64,000 bases of DNA, taken from assembly GCF_009708075.1 (NCBI RefSeq), contig NZ_WMBT01000002.1:468559-532558 (forward strand), read 5' to 3'. Source of the DNA: Paracoccus lichenicola (GTDB lineage Bacteria; Pseudomonadota; Alphaproteobacteria; Rhodobacterales; Rhodobacteraceae). This document shows positions 40,788-50,342 of the stretch, piece after piece. How positions within the stretch are numbered: the stretch's first letter is position 1; the number at the start of each line of letters is the position of its first letter. The notes below the pieces were generated by a model that made no database searches, had not been told where the DNA came from, and saw nothing but the letters and a program-made list of their open reading frames with translations. Position numbers and translations under genes: made by a program.

Positions 40788-43076
40788 ATGAAATTCCGCT
40801 TTCCCATCGTCATCATCGACGAGGATTTCCGGTCCGAAAACACCTCGGGCCTGGGCATCCGCGCCCTGGCCGACGCCATCGAGCGCGAGGGGTTCGAGGT
40901 TCTGGGCGCCACCAGCTATGGGGATCTGTCGCAGTTCGCCCAGCAGCAAAGCCGCGCCAGCGCCTTCGTGCTGTCGATCGACGACGAGGAGTTCAGCCCC
41001 GGTCCCGACCTTGACCCCGCCGTCCTGAACCTGCGCTCCTTCATCGAGGAGGTGCGCTGGAAGAACGCCGACGTGCCGATCTTCCTGCATGGCGAGACCA
41101 AGACCAGCCGCCACCTGCCCAACGACATCCTGCGCGAATTGCACGGCTTCATCCACATGTTCGAGGATACGCCGGAATTCGTGGCCAAGCACATCATCCG
41201 CGAGGCCAAGACCTATCTGGAGGGCATCCAGCCCCCCTTCTTCAAGGCGCTGCTGGATTACGCCGAGGACGGATCCTATTCCTGGCACTGCCCCGGCCAT
41301 TCCGGCGGCGTGGCCTTCCTGAAATCGCCCATCGGCCAGATGTATCACCAGTTCTATGGCGAGAACATGCTGCGGGCCGATGTGTGCAACGCGGTCGAGG
41401 AACTGGGCCAGCTGCTGGACCACAACGGCGCCATCGGCGCGTCCGAACGGAACGCCGCGCGGATCTTCAACGCCGACCACTGCTTCTTCGTGACGAACGG
41501 GACCTCGACCTCGAACAAGATGGTCTGGCACCACACGGTCGCGCCGGGCGACGTGGTGGTCGTGGACCGCAACTGTCACAAGTCGATCCTGCATTCGATC
41601 ATCATGACCGGCGCGATCCCGGTCTTTTTGCGCCCCACCCGCAACCACTGGGGCATCATCGGTCCCATTGCCCACGCCGAGTTCGAACCCGAATCCATCC
41701 GCGCCAAGATCCGCGCGAACCCGCTGCTGGAGGGCGTGGATGCCGATGCGGTCAAGCCCCGCATCATGACGCTGACCCAGTCCACCTATGACGGCGTGCT
41801 CTACAACACCGAGGAAATCAAGCGGATGCTCGACGGCTATGTCGAGAACCTGCATTTCGACGAGGCCTGGATTCCCCACGCGGCCTTTCACCCCTTCTAC
41901 GGCACCTATCACGCCATGGGCCGCAACCGCGACCGCACCAGGCACGCCGTGACCTATGCCACCCAGTCGATCCACAAGCTGCTGGCGGGGATCAGCCAGG
42001 CCAGCCACGTCCTGGTCCAGGATTCCGAGGAAACGAAGCTCGACCGGCACCTGTTCAACGAATCCTACTTGATGCACACCTCGACCAGTCCGCAATATTC
42101 CATCATCGCCAGCTGCGATGTGGCCGCCGCGATGATGGAGCCGCCGGGCGGCACCGCCCTGGTCGAGGAATCCATCCTGGAAGCCCTGGATTTCCGCCGC
42201 GCCATGCGCAAGGTCGATGCCGAGTTCGGCGACAAGGACTGGTGGTTCCAGGTCTGGGGACCGGACGCGCTGGAAGAGGAAGGCATCGGCCGCACCAAGG
42301 ACTGGGTGCTGCGCCGCACCGACAGCGAGGGCGTGCAGCGCGATGGCGAGGACAGCTGGCACGGTTTCGGCGACATGGCGCCGGGGTTCAACATGCTGGA
42401 CCCGATCAAGGCCACCATCATCACCCCCGGCCTGGACATCGAGGGGCGCTTCGATGCCACGGGCATCCCCGCGTCCATCGTGTCGAAATACCTGGCCGAA
42501 CATGGCGTGGTGGTGGAAAAGACCGGGCTTTACAGCTTCTTCATCCTGTTCACCATCGGCATCACCAAGGGCCGCTGGAACACGCTGGTCGCGGCGCTGC
42601 AGCAGTTCAAGGACGACTATGACCGCAACCAGCCCTTGTGGCGCGTGATGCCGGAATTCTGCGCCAAGCATCCCCGCTACGAAGGCATGGGCCTGCGCCA
42701 GCTTTCCCAGCACGTCCATGCGCTTTACGCGAAATACGATGTCGCGCGCCTCTCGACCGAGATCTACCTGACCGACCACTACCCGGCGATGACGCCGACC
42801 GAGGCCTTTTCCCACATCGCCCGCCGCAAGACCGAACGGGTGCCCATCGACGATCTGGAAGGCCGGATCACGACCAGCCTGGTGACCCCCTATCCGCCCG
42901 GCATCCCGCTGCTGGTCCCGGGCGAGACGTTCAACGCCAAGATCGTGGACTACCTGCGGTTCAACCGCGACTTCGCGCGCGAATGTCCCGGGTTCGAGAC
43001 GGACATCCACGGGCTTGTGCTGGAAACGGGACCGGACGGCGTGGTGCGTCACTATGCCGACTGCGTGGCAAGCTGA
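40788..43076 (+). CDS. Orn/Lys/Arg decarboxylase (PLP, fold type I)
   Basis: A 762-residue biodegradative-type amino-acid decarboxylase. An N-terminal wing domain (about 1-135) precedes the PLP core: CPGHSGGVAFLKSPIGQMYHQFYGEN, the cofactor segment NGTSTSNKMVWHHTVAPGDVVVVDRNCHKS, FDEAWIPHAAFHPFY, and the PLP lysine in TQSIHKLLAGISQASH. The C-terminal domain is complete. Arginine, lysine and ornithine are possible substrates. Such enzymes consume protons and release a polyamine or agmatine. It appears monocistronic with no antiporter beside it. Confidence 0.93.
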   Translation: MKFRFPIVIIDEDFRSENTSGLGIRALADAIEREGFEVLGATSYGDLSQFAQQQSRASAFVLSIDDEEFSPGPDLDPAVLNLRSFIEEVRWKNADVPIFLHGETKTSRHLPNDILRELHGFIHMFEDTPEFVAKHIIREAKTYLEGIQPPFFKALLDYAEDGSYSWHCPGHSGGVAFLKSPIGQMYHQFYGENMLRADVCNAVEELGQLLDHNGAIGASERNAARIFNADHCFFVTNGTSTSNKMVWHHTVAPGDVVVVDRNCHKSILHSIIMTGAIPVFLRPTRNHWGIIGPIAHAEFEPESIRAKIRANPLLEGVDADAVKPRIMTLTQSTYDGVLYNTEEIKRMLDGYVENLHFDEAWIPHAAFHPFYGTYHAMGRNRDRTRHAVTYATQSIHKLLAGISQASHVLVQDSEETKLDRHLFNESYLMHTSTSPQYSIIASCDVAAAMMEPPGGTALVEESILEALDFRRAMRKVDAEFGDKDWWFQVWGPDALEEEGIGRTKDWVLRRTDSEGVQRDGEDSWHGFGDMAPGFNMLDPIKATIITPGLDIEGRFDATGIPASIVSKYLAEHGVVVEKTGLYSFFILFTIGITKGRWNTLVAALQQFKDDYDRNQPLWRVMPEFCAKHPRYEGMGLRQLSQHVHALYAKYDVARLSTEIYLTDHYPAMTPTEAFSHIARRKTERVPIDDLEGRITTSLVTPYPPGIPLLVPGETFNAKIVDYLRFNRDFARECPGFETDIHGLVLETGPDGVVRHYADCVAS

Positions 43077-43151
43077 ACGACCGGCCTGCGCGGCAGCCGC
43101 CTTGCAGCCGGACGGCGGGCCGCAAGGAAGGCCGCAGCCGGGCCGGGCCTT

Positions 43152-44195
43152 TCAGATCAGCTTGAAGCGGCGCATCAACTGCATGGCCTGCGTTTCGTTG
43201 TGAAGCTGGTTCAACCCGCGCAGGATCGAACGGGCCAGGCCGCGGCGCGACAATCCCCGCGGGACCTTGCCTGTCGCCTTGGGAACATCCAGCCAGGTCA
43301 CGGGCGCGGGTGCGCTGTCGGCCAGCTGCGCAAGCGCGTCGATCCAGGCCTGGACGATGTGTTCGGCACCGGCGCGCGCCTCGGCCGGCACCTGCTCGGG
43401 CGGCTCCAGCCAGGGATTGCTGTTGATCTCGAAGATCTGCGGGCGGCCATCGACCAGGGCGTAATCGGCACGCCCGTACTGGAGATGCGCCGCATCGAAG
43501 GCCGCGCGCAGCACCTCGATGTCCGCATTGCTTTGCAGGAACGCCAGTTCCCGTTGGGGATCGGGCCTGGTGTTGGGATCGGTATATTCGCCCTTGCAGA
43601 CCCAGTCCTGGCTTTGATCCAGCGCCGAAGGGAAAAGCCGGTCATGCACGCGCGTATAGGACCGCTTTTCGTGCAGGCCCAGGTGGTTGCGGGCATCCAC
43701 GTATTCGGTGATGGCGAAGCGGTCGCCCTGCCGGTCCGCCGGATCGAGGGCCGCGACTGCCTCGCGCAGGGCTTGCGGGGTTTCGATCAGGGCGGACTTC
43801 GGTCCCTCGTGATCGTCCGCCCGGCGCAGGAACACCGGATAGCGGAACGCCTCGGGCGGGGTGGTGACCGGCAGCATCCGGAAGTCGTTGATCCCGGCCT
43901 CGTGCAGCCGCCGCATCACGTCCAGGCGGGTGCCGACCCGGTCGGGCCGGTTCAGCACCTTGCAGTCGGGGCAGACCTTCTGCAAGGCCTCGATCCGGTC
44001 CACGACCTGCCGCGCCGCCGCGGCGTCCAGGCGTTCGAGATCGACAAAGACATAGATCGAACGAGGCAGGCGCCGGAAGGCCAGGAACTCGGCATAGCCG
44101 AGGATCATAATACGCCCATGCAGGGGGTGGTCGCGGGTTTCGAGCACGTCGCGCACCGTGTACTGATGGTCGTCCGTAGCGACAAAGGTGATCAT
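43152..44195 (-). CDS. ATP-grasp-like protein in exopolysaccharide cluster
   Basis: A 347-residue protein with ATP-grasp character. A middle part has PVFLRRADDHEGPKSALIE (nucleotide-binding lysine strand) and FAITEYVD. The C-terminal block YGRADYALVDGRPQIFEINSNPWLEPP resembles the metal-binding ending of ATP-grasp enzymes (Asp...E-x-N). It may form an amide or ester bond, for example attaching an amino acid or other acid to a sugar. It is downstream of, and probably co-transcribed with, the flippase gene. Family assignment is moderate; substrate unknown. Confidence 0.65.
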   Translation of the reverse strand: MITFVATDDHQYTVRDVLETRDHPLHGRIMILGYAEFLAFRRLPRSIYVFVDLERLDAAAARQVVDRIEALQKVCPDCKVLNRPDRVGTRLDVMRRLHEAGINDFRMLPVTTPPEAFRYPVFLRRADDHEGPKSALIETPQALREAVAALDPADRQGDRFAITEYVDARNHLGLHEKRSYTRVHDRLFPSALDQSQDWVCKGEYTDPNTRPDPQRELAFLQSNADIEVLRAAFDAAHLQYGRADYALVDGRPQIFEINSNPWLEPPEQVPAEARAGAEHIVQAWIDALAQLADSAPAPVTWLDVPKATGKVPRGLSRRGLARSILRGLNQLHNETQAMQLMRRFKLI

Positions 44196-44201
44196 GAATT
44201 C

Positions 44202-45647
44202 TCACAAGCCGCGATTGCGAAGCAGGGATATCAGTTCCCTGAAGCATGGACGACATGTCACCCACAGCGCAATAGGATAAGTGATCGCGCCCGTGGCGAT
44301 GATGGCCAGCAGATTGGACGGCGAGATGTCGGGAACATCCTTGCGGAAGTAGACTGCGGTAATGACCCCGGCCATCACCAGCGCCGCCAGCCAGATCCGC
44401 CCGATGCGCAGCAAGGCTGACGCCGCGCCCCCGCGGACAAGACGCTGCGCATAGACCAGGGCCACGAGGGTCGCGGCGACCTCATAGGTCAGAAAGGCGA
44501 CCGGCGCGGCGATGTGGCCGTCGAACCAGGCGGTCAGCACGAAGCCCGCGACCATGAAGACCAGTCCGACGGTGCTGCCGATCAGCCCGTATTCCGGCCG
44601 CCCAAGCGCCGAATAGGACGAATAGTAGAACCGGAAGGGCAAGGACAGGCCCACGGCCAGGCACAGGATCTGCGACAGCGGCACGGCAAGTTCCCAACCC
44701 GGCCCGACCAGCAGCGGAAGCAGCACGGGCGCGCTGGCGGCCAGTCCGACAAAGGCCGGAACCGCCAGAACCGCGACGCCTGACGCGATGTCGCCGGCCT
44801 TCTGGACAAGCCGCGGCGGATCGCCTTGCAGCCGCACCAGGACCGAGAAGGCAAGATTGTGCCCGACCCCCATCAGCGCCATCCGCAAGGGATCGACGAT
44901 CCGCAACGCGATGTTCAGCTGGCCCAGCGTGACTGCGCCGAACACGGCGTTGACCAGAAAGGCCAGCGCCGCCGGAGCGGCGGAGGTGACGCCCACATCG
45001 GCCAGATGCAGCCACGAGAACCGGAAGATTTCCCGGAACCGTTCGCCGTGCCAGCGCACCGGGATCCAGATCCTCTGGCCGCGCCACCACAGGAACACGA
45101 CCGCCAGCACGGGATAAAGGACATTCGGCAGCAGGCGCTGCAGCAGCAGCGAATAGACGCCCCAGCCTGCCATGGCAGCCAGGACCGACACGACGGAGGC
45201 GATGACGGTGCTGAGGGCCTGGCAGGTCGAGATCTCGACGAACCGCCGGGACCGCCGCGCCACCGCCTTGGACACGGCGCCCGGTCCCTGCCACAACAGC
45301 AGCAGGCTGGAAAAGATCAGGCAGGCCGCGAAACCCGGCGCATCCACCCAGTGTTCGATCAGCGGACCCATCAGGATCGACAGCACGATCGCGGCGCCCG
45401 TCAACAGCATCGACGCGAACAGCGACGTTTCCAGATGCGACGTGTAAAGGCGCCGCCGCTGGGTCAGGGATTCCTCGAAGGGCAGTCCGATAAAGGCGCC
45501 CATGATGGTGTTCAGCCCCAGCACCATTGCCGCCAGGCCGAATTCGGCTGGCGACAGGATGCGGGCAACGACCATCGTGCTGGCCATCTGCGCAGCAAGA
45601 CGCACGACCGCATCCGCGGTCGAAGCTCCGATCCATATTCTGAACAT
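44202..45647 (-). CDS. Polysaccharide flippase (Wzx/MOP family)
   Basis: A 481-residue membrane protein with about 12-14 helices of the oligosaccharide flippase type (MATE-like MOP superfamily). The start MFRIWIGASTADAVVRLAAQMASTMVVARILSPAEFGLAAMV (read in pieces) has the usual first helices and the ARxLxPxEFG motif. It would move lipid-linked repeat units across the inner membrane. The start is chosen at this conserved motif; there is no strong ribosome site before it. Divergent from the glycoside hydrolase gene. Confidence 0.9.
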   Translation of the reverse strand: MFRIWIGASTADAVVRLAAQMASTMVVARILSPAEFGLAAMVLGLNTIMGAFIGLPFEESLTQRRRLYTSHLETSLFASMLLTGAAIVLSILMGPLIEHWVDAPGFAACLIFSSLLLLWQGPGAVSKAVARRSRRFVEISTCQALSTVIASVVSVLAAMAGWGVYSLLLQRLLPNVLYPVLAVVFLWWRGQRIWIPVRWHGERFREIFRFSWLHLADVGVTSAAPAALAFLVNAVFGAVTLGQLNIALRIVDPLRMALMGVGHNLAFSVLVRLQGDPPRLVQKAGDIASGVAVLAVPAFVGLAASAPVLLPLLVGPGWELAVPLSQILCLAVGLSLPFRFYYSSYSALGRPEYGLIGSTVGLVFMVAGFVLTAWFDGHIAAPVAFLTYEVAATLVALVYAQRLVRGGAASALLRIGRIWLAALVMAGVITAVYFRKDVPDISPSNLLAIIATGAITYPIALWVTCRPCFRELISLLRNRGL

Positions 45648-45779
45648 TGGGGTCTTGCGTTGTTGTTGTCTGCCGACTGGTATCGGGGCAATGTGCCAAT
45701 CACAAGAAACCTGCAGCCTCCCAGGCAGCTTTTCCCCGATCAGATGCACCGCCTGCCCCACCGCCAGACAGGATGTCCC

Positions 45780-46967
45780 ATGAACTCACCCACCCGGCCG
45801 CAATCCCGGATCATGCCCAGAATGGCTTTTTTCCCCAGATTTCCGCGTTCCGCACGATCTGGCGGGGCTGATGTCGCGCGCCGCGTGGCGCACAGGCTGC
45901 ATCACGACATTGTTGCCGGGCTGGCGGCATTTGCTTTCGTTCTGGGCACCCTGGCAGGGGAAAGCGCCGCCCAGCCTTCCGCCATCCCCGACGACACCCT
46001 GGGCCTTGCCGTGGCGCTTGACACCTTGCGCTGGCAGGACAGCCTGGATCTGCGCGCCGAGTTCGCGGATTACGCGTCGATGGGGGTGCGCTGGCTGCGC
46101 ACGGATCTTTACTGGGCTTCCGTGCAGGCCGACGGGCCGGACAGCTATGACTGGCGCGACATGGACCGGATCATCGACCTGGCCGGCGTTTTCGGCATCA
46201 GGGTGCTGCCGGTCGTGGGTTCGACGCCGGAATGGGCCTGGCAGGATCCCGAACGCCCTTCTCCGCCCCGGGATCCGCAGGACTTCGGCCGCTTCCTGAA
46301 GGCGGCTGTCGCCCGCTACGCGCCGCGCGGCATCCACACCTGGGAAATCTGGAACGAGCCGAACCTGGAAGGCCCCTTCCCGCCCCGCCCCGACGCGGCC
46401 GCCTATGCGGCCCTGCTGAAGGAAGGATCCGCCGCGATCCGTGCGGCCGACCCCGGCGCGACCATCATCCTGGGCGGGCTGGCCGCCGCCACCCGGACCA
46501 ATCTTTGGGGAGAGCCGCCGGCGATTGCCGCCGTCGAATTCCTGGAAACCGTTTATGCCGAAGGCGCCGGGGACAGCTTCGACGCGGTCGCCTTTCATCC
46601 CTATACCGGGGCGGACCTGCCGGATCTGCGGGCAAGGGGGAATTCGTGGGGCTTGATGGCCGGACCGCTTCGGGCCGTCATGGCCGAGCATGGCGACGAG
46701 GCCAAGGCGATCTGGATCACCGAATACGGTGCCCCGACGAACGAGGCCAATGGCGGCGTGTCCGAGGCCCGGCAGGCCGAGCTGCTGGCCGCCAGCGTCG
46801 CGCTGGCGCGCGAAACCCCGTGGCTGGGACCGCTGTTCTGGTACAGCTATCGCGACCGGGGGACCGATCCCGAGGACCGCGAGGACTGGTTCGGCCTGAT
46901 CGCCGGGGACGACCGCCCCAAGCCCGCCCGCGAGGTCCTGGAAAGCATCCTTTCCGAACAGCCCTGA
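45780..46967 (+). CDS. PslG-like glycoside hydrolase, exported
   Basis: A 395-residue TIM-barrel glycosidase of the GH5/GH39-like clan. A hydrophobic segment at about 43-64 (DIVAGLAAFAFVLGTLAGESAAQ) after a basic N-terminus acts as signal or anchor. Acid/base Glu fits E193 in EIWNEPN and the nucleophile E315 in WITEYGAPT. Enzymes of this sort in exopolysaccharide loci (PslG is the model) cut the nascent or secreted polymer. AGGA precedes the ATG. It is divergent from the flippase gene. A second, RTX-tagged relative lies at 56883-58268. Confidence 0.85.
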   Translation: MNSPTRPQSRIMPRMAFFPRFPRSARSGGADVARRVAHRLHHDIVAGLAAFAFVLGTLAGESAAQPSAIPDDTLGLAVALDTLRWQDSLDLRAEFADYASMGVRWLRTDLYWASVQADGPDSYDWRDMDRIIDLAGVFGIRVLPVVGSTPEWAWQDPERPSPPRDPQDFGRFLKAAVARYAPRGIHTWEIWNEPNLEGPFPPRPDAAAYAALLKEGSAAIRAADPGATIILGGLAAATRTNLWGEPPAIAAVEFLETVYAEGAGDSFDAVAFHPYTGADLPDLRARGNSWGLMAGPLRAVMAEHGDEAKAIWITEYGAPTNEANGGVSEARQAELLAASVALARETPWLGPLFWYSYRDRGTDPEDREDWFGLIAGDDRPKPAREVLESILSEQP

Positions 46968-47033
46968 ACGGGACACCGGGAAAGCAGGGCCAGCGCCCGG
47001 CATTCCCGACCGCCCTGCGGACCGGGCGGGGCT

Positions 47034-47792
47034 TCACACGTCCCCGCCCCCGCCGCGCCGGACCTCGAAGCGCAAGGATCCGCCGGGTCCGGAAAGAACG
47101 CCCAGCGTCGCATGAAGAAGAACGATCAGCCCGGTCATCTCGAGCGTTTCCTCGAGCGTGGCCAGAAGGCTGTAGGCCACGTTGTCCCAGCCATGGCTCC
47201 ACCAGAGATTCGCCCCGATCATCTCGACCCCGATAGCGCCGCCCACATACAGCACGCCGGCCAGAAGAAACCCCCTCGCGCTGCGCCCGGGAAGGGCCAG
47301 CAGGAAGCGGCCGAACGCCAGCCCGATCGCAAGCACGACCGCGATGCCGGGAACGACCCAGGCAAAGGCAAGAAAGCCGCTGGCATCCACGACGCCGTCC
47401 ATCACCCTGTTGAGGCCTTCATGGACTTGCGCCGCCTCGTCATAGGCCAGGAACAGGAAGAACAGGGCAAGGAAAAGCCAATGCCAGCGCCACCTGTCGT
47501 TGCCTCCGAAGGCGAAGACGGCGACGGTCCCCAAGGCGACCATGTTCGCCACCAGCAGGGTGAAGTTGAACAAGGTCGGCAGGTTCCGTTCTTCCTCGAA
47601 CAGGAACAGCGCGGCAATCCTTTGCAGCGCCGGGTTCGCGCTGGAATAGGTCAGCGCCGTGCCCAAAAGGCTGAGAAGAAGCACCAGCAGGAAGATGCCG
47701 CCCATGACCGCGTCGATCCGCGCGATGCGAATGCTTCGGGTCGTTTGGCCCACCGCGCGCGCGGGGACCGGCGATTGCCCGATCCTGTTCAT
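47034..47792 (-). CDS. Integral membrane protein, function unknown
   Basis: A 252-residue protein with about six membrane segments (for example AVMGGIFLLVLLLSLLGTALTY, FLALFFLFLAYDEAAQVHEG, AWVVPGIAVVLAIGLAFGRFL). The motif FLAYDEAAQVHEGLNR after a helix, and ATLEETLEMTGLIVLLHATLG near the end, contain conserved-looking acidic and histidine residues that could bind metal. No family is recognised with certainty. It lies within the exopolysaccharide cluster, convergent with the hydrolase. Confidence 0.7.
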   Translation of the reverse strand: MNRIGQSPVPARAVGQTTRSIRIARIDAVMGGIFLLVLLLSLLGTALTYSSANPALQRIAALFLFEEERNLPTLFNFTLLVANMVALGTVAVFAFGGNDRWRWHWLFLALFFLFLAYDEAAQVHEGLNRVMDGVVDASGFLAFAWVVPGIAVVLAIGLAFGRFLLALPGRSARGFLLAGVLYVGGAIGVEMIGANLWWSHGWDNVAYSLLATLEETLEMTGLIVLLHATLGVLSGPGGSLRFEVRRGGGGDV

Positions 47793-48223
47793 GTCCCTCT
47801 CCCGGTTTTTCCGGGCACGGTGCCCCAAGGGGTGAATGTCGTCAATCTGTCATCAATGCTTTACACGAATTGCCCGTCATGAATCAGGCAGGTCCGAAGA
47901 CGGAATCCCGCGTCCGACGGGCGAACGGATGCCCGTGAATCGCTGGTCAAGGTCCGCTCTGTCGCCCGTGACTTATCAACCTGCCCTTTGAGACATCGCT
48001 TGCCCGCTGTCGGTGACCAGAAAGAGGCGTGAATCCGCCGTCTTGCCGGCGGCGATCCGGCGCGGAAATTCAATATTCCCCATGTTTTCGGCAGTTAAAC
48101 AACACTCCCCAGAAATTTCCCCAAATGGTTGTGTTTATAATAATTGCTCAACCAAAGACAATTCGTTTAATTTTAGGCAAAGTTTAGGGATGCCTTCATC
48201 CTGTTAGTCGTCATTGGGGTTAA
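47793..48223. other. AT-rich intergenic region with inverted repeat and -10 box
   Basis: No gene is supported. From about 48065 the sequence is markedly AT-rich compared with its surroundings. TATAAT occurs at 48136-48141 inside an inverted repeat GGTTG...CAACC (48127-48153), upstream of the priming sugar-transferase gene; no convincing -35 was found at 16-18 bp. This looks like a regulated promoter, perhaps needing an activator. Confidence 0.4.
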
Positions 48224-48925
48224 ATGGTCATGGAAGACATCAACAATATCGTCCTTCGTTCGGATCGCCATGCGGGTGCGATCTCTGGAAATTTCCATGA
48301 TGCCGGGCAATCCCTGTATTCGCGCCATTTCAAGAGGGTGTTCGACAGCGCGGTGGTCCTGGCTGCCCTTCCGGTCGTCTTGCCGATCGTTCTTCTGCTG
48401 GCGGCAGCGATTTTCCTGACCGAACGGCAGAATCCTTTCTTTTCCCACAAGAGGGTGGGCCGCGACGGCCGGATCTTCGGCTGCCTGAAGCTGCGCACCA
48501 TGGTTGCCGGGGCGGAAACCATGCTGCCCAAGCTTCTGGAAGGCTCCCCTGACAAGCAGGAGGAATGGGCCGAATCCCAGAAGCTGACCGACGACCCCCG
48601 GGTCACCAGGCTGGGCGCGATCCTGCGCAAGACCAGCCTGGACGAGCTTCCGCAACTGCTGAACGTCCTGCGCGGCGACATGAGCCTGGTCGGGCCGCGT
48701 CCGATCGTCATGGACGAGCTGCGCCGCTATGGCCAGGACGCCGCGACCTATCTGCGCCTGCGCCCCGGCCTGACCGGCATGTGGCAGACGACGGGACGAA
48801 ATGACGTGTCCTATGCCGAACGCATCCGCATGGACGTGGAATATGAACAGAACGTCATGCTGTGGACGGATATCAGGATCATGGCGATGACGGTCGTCGC
48901 CATGCTCCAGAAGACCGGACGCTGA
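48224..48925 (+). CDS. Undecaprenyl-phosphate sugar phosphotransferase (ExoY/WcaJ type)
   Basis: A 233-residue priming glycosyltransferase that transfers a sugar-1-phosphate to undecaprenyl phosphate to begin the repeat unit. It has a single membrane helix (AVVLAALPVVLPIVLLLAAAIF, about 43-64) and the polyprenyl-sugar-transferase core: HKRVGRDGRIFGCLKLRTM, LTDDPRVTRLGAILRKTSLDELPQLLNVLRGDMSLVGPRPI (in pieces), GLTGMWQTTGRND. Start ATG 48224 or 48230; both are in frame. Convergent with the polymerase gene. Confidence 0.95.
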   Translation: MVMEDINNIVLRSDRHAGAISGNFHDAGQSLYSRHFKRVFDSAVVLAALPVVLPIVLLLAAAIFLTERQNPFFSHKRVGRDGRIFGCLKLRTMVAGAETMLPKLLEGSPDKQEEWAESQKLTDDPRVTRLGAILRKTSLDELPQLLNVLRGDMSLVGPRPIVMDELRRYGQDAATYLRLRPGLTGMWQTTGRNDVSYAERIRMDVEYEQNVMLWTDIRIMAMTVVAMLQKTGR

Positions 48926-48929
48926 GGAT

Positions 48930-48949
48930 ACCCCCTGCCGGTCGGGGGT
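48930..48949. terminator. Short hairpin between convergent genes
   Basis: ACCCCC (48930-48935) pairs with GGGGGT (48944-48949), followed by only two further T residues. It lies five bases after the sugar-transferase stop and just beyond the stop of the convergent polymerase gene. A weak terminator is plausible. Confidence 0.4.
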
Positions 48950-48959
48950 TTCCGCAGGT

Positions 48960-50342
48960 CTAGCGTTCCGCCTGCCGGGACGGGGATCGCCAGAGCGCCA
49001 GGCCGACCCCCAGGGCGATCCACCCCCCGAAAAAGCGGAAGCTGTCGATGCTGGCCCCCAGCATGACCCAGCCGGTCAGCGTCATGGCCACCGCCAGGTG
49101 AAGCCGGCCCACATAGGTCGCACCGGTCGAACGCGACAGCGACCGCAGCAGCAACGGCACGATCATCGCCAGCCAGAGCAGATAGCCGATCAGGCCCGTC
49201 TCGGCCAGCAGCCGGACATGGAGCGAATAGGCGGGCGGCCAGGCATTTGCGGCATCGCCCGAAGTCGCATAAGCGCGGACCTCGTAGCTGCGCAGATCCT
49301 CGGCCCGGATGTGATAGGGATAGTTAAATCCGTATTGGCCAAGCCCCACCCCCAACAGCGGACGCTCCTCGAACATCGACAGCCCTGCGCGGATGGCCGC
49401 CAAGCGGGTGACGTTGGACACGTTCTCGGTGACGCCCGCCGTCTGGTCGATCAGCCCGTTCATGCTGCCATAGCGGACCAGGTTGCTGCCCTTTTCCATG
49501 ACCGATGTCTGGACGCTGGGGATCATCATCATCGTCAGCGCGGCCAAGCCCGCAACCGTGGCCGCATGAACGATGATGTCCTTGCGATGCCGGAAGAAGC
49601 CCGCCAGGAACAGGATGAACTGCACCGCGATCACAAGCATCCCGGTGCGCGACTGCAACAGCAGCACCAGCAGCACGACAAGTCCGGCGACCAGCGCCAC
49701 CCTGCGCCTGCCCCCCAGCGTGATGGCGAAGGGAAAGATGAAGGTCAGCATGACCGCGGCCCAGGATGCCTCGAACGCCGTCATGCGCAGCCGTGGGGGA
49801 TAGAAGGTGCCGCTTTCGGCATGGATGATCAGGGACAGGGCCTCGTGAACCTGGGTCAGCCCCGGGATGTTCAGCCAGGACGCGACCTCGAACACCGCCA
49901 CCCCGGTCATCAGCATCAACGCGATCCAGGCGCCGCGGGAGATCGCGGGCAGCGCGCCCCGGACCGCGAAGTTGAAGAACATCAGCGCCACCACCGGCCC
50001 AAGGGCGACCGCCATGCCCTGCGTGATGACCCGGCTCATCCCCGAGCGTCCCTTGTACCAGACGGTCGCGATCTCGTCGAAGTTGATGGCGACGCCCAGG
50101 ACGATCACCAGCAGAAAGGCGAGCGTCAGCACGAAGAAGACCCTGGGGACCATGAAGCCCCCGGGCTGGCGCAGGAAATGAAGCAGCGCGAAGGGCACGA
50201 CATAGATGAAGGCATCGTTGGCCATCTCGCCCGCGGGCAGCAGCGGCTTCAGGTCGTTGAACACCGTGGCGACAACCATCACGATGATCAGCGCCGGCGC
50301 CTGTGCCGCCGCGAGTGGCATCCTGCCGGCAGCAACGGTCAC
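48960..50342 (-). CDS. O-antigen ligase/polymerase-like membrane protein
   Basis: A 460-residue protein with about 11-12 membrane helices and a large periplasmic loop (residues about 275-365) containing RPLLGVGLGQYGFNYPYHI, the motif region of Wzy/WaaL-family enzymes. It would polymerise the flipped repeat units. The GTG start at 50342 overlaps the upstream glycosyltransferase stop by one base (TAGTG), so they are coupled. Confidence 0.85.
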   Translation of the reverse strand: MTVAAGRMPLAAAQAPALIIVMVVATVFNDLKPLLPAGEMANDAFIYVVPFALLHFLRQPGGFMVPRVFFVLTLAFLLVIVLGVAINFDEIATVWYKGRSGMSRVITQGMAVALGPVVALMFFNFAVRGALPAISRGAWIALMLMTGVAVFEVASWLNIPGLTQVHEALSLIIHAESGTFYPPRLRMTAFEASWAAVMLTFIFPFAITLGGRRRVALVAGLVVLLVLLLQSRTGMLVIAVQFILFLAGFFRHRKDIIVHAATVAGLAALTMMMIPSVQTSVMEKGSNLVRYGSMNGLIDQTAGVTENVSNVTRLAAIRAGLSMFEERPLLGVGLGQYGFNYPYHIRAEDLRSYEVRAYATSGDAANAWPPAYSLHVRLLAETGLIGYLLWLAMIVPLLLRSLSRSTGATYVGRLHLAVAMTLTGWVMLGASIDSFRFFGGWIALGVGLALWRSPSRQAER

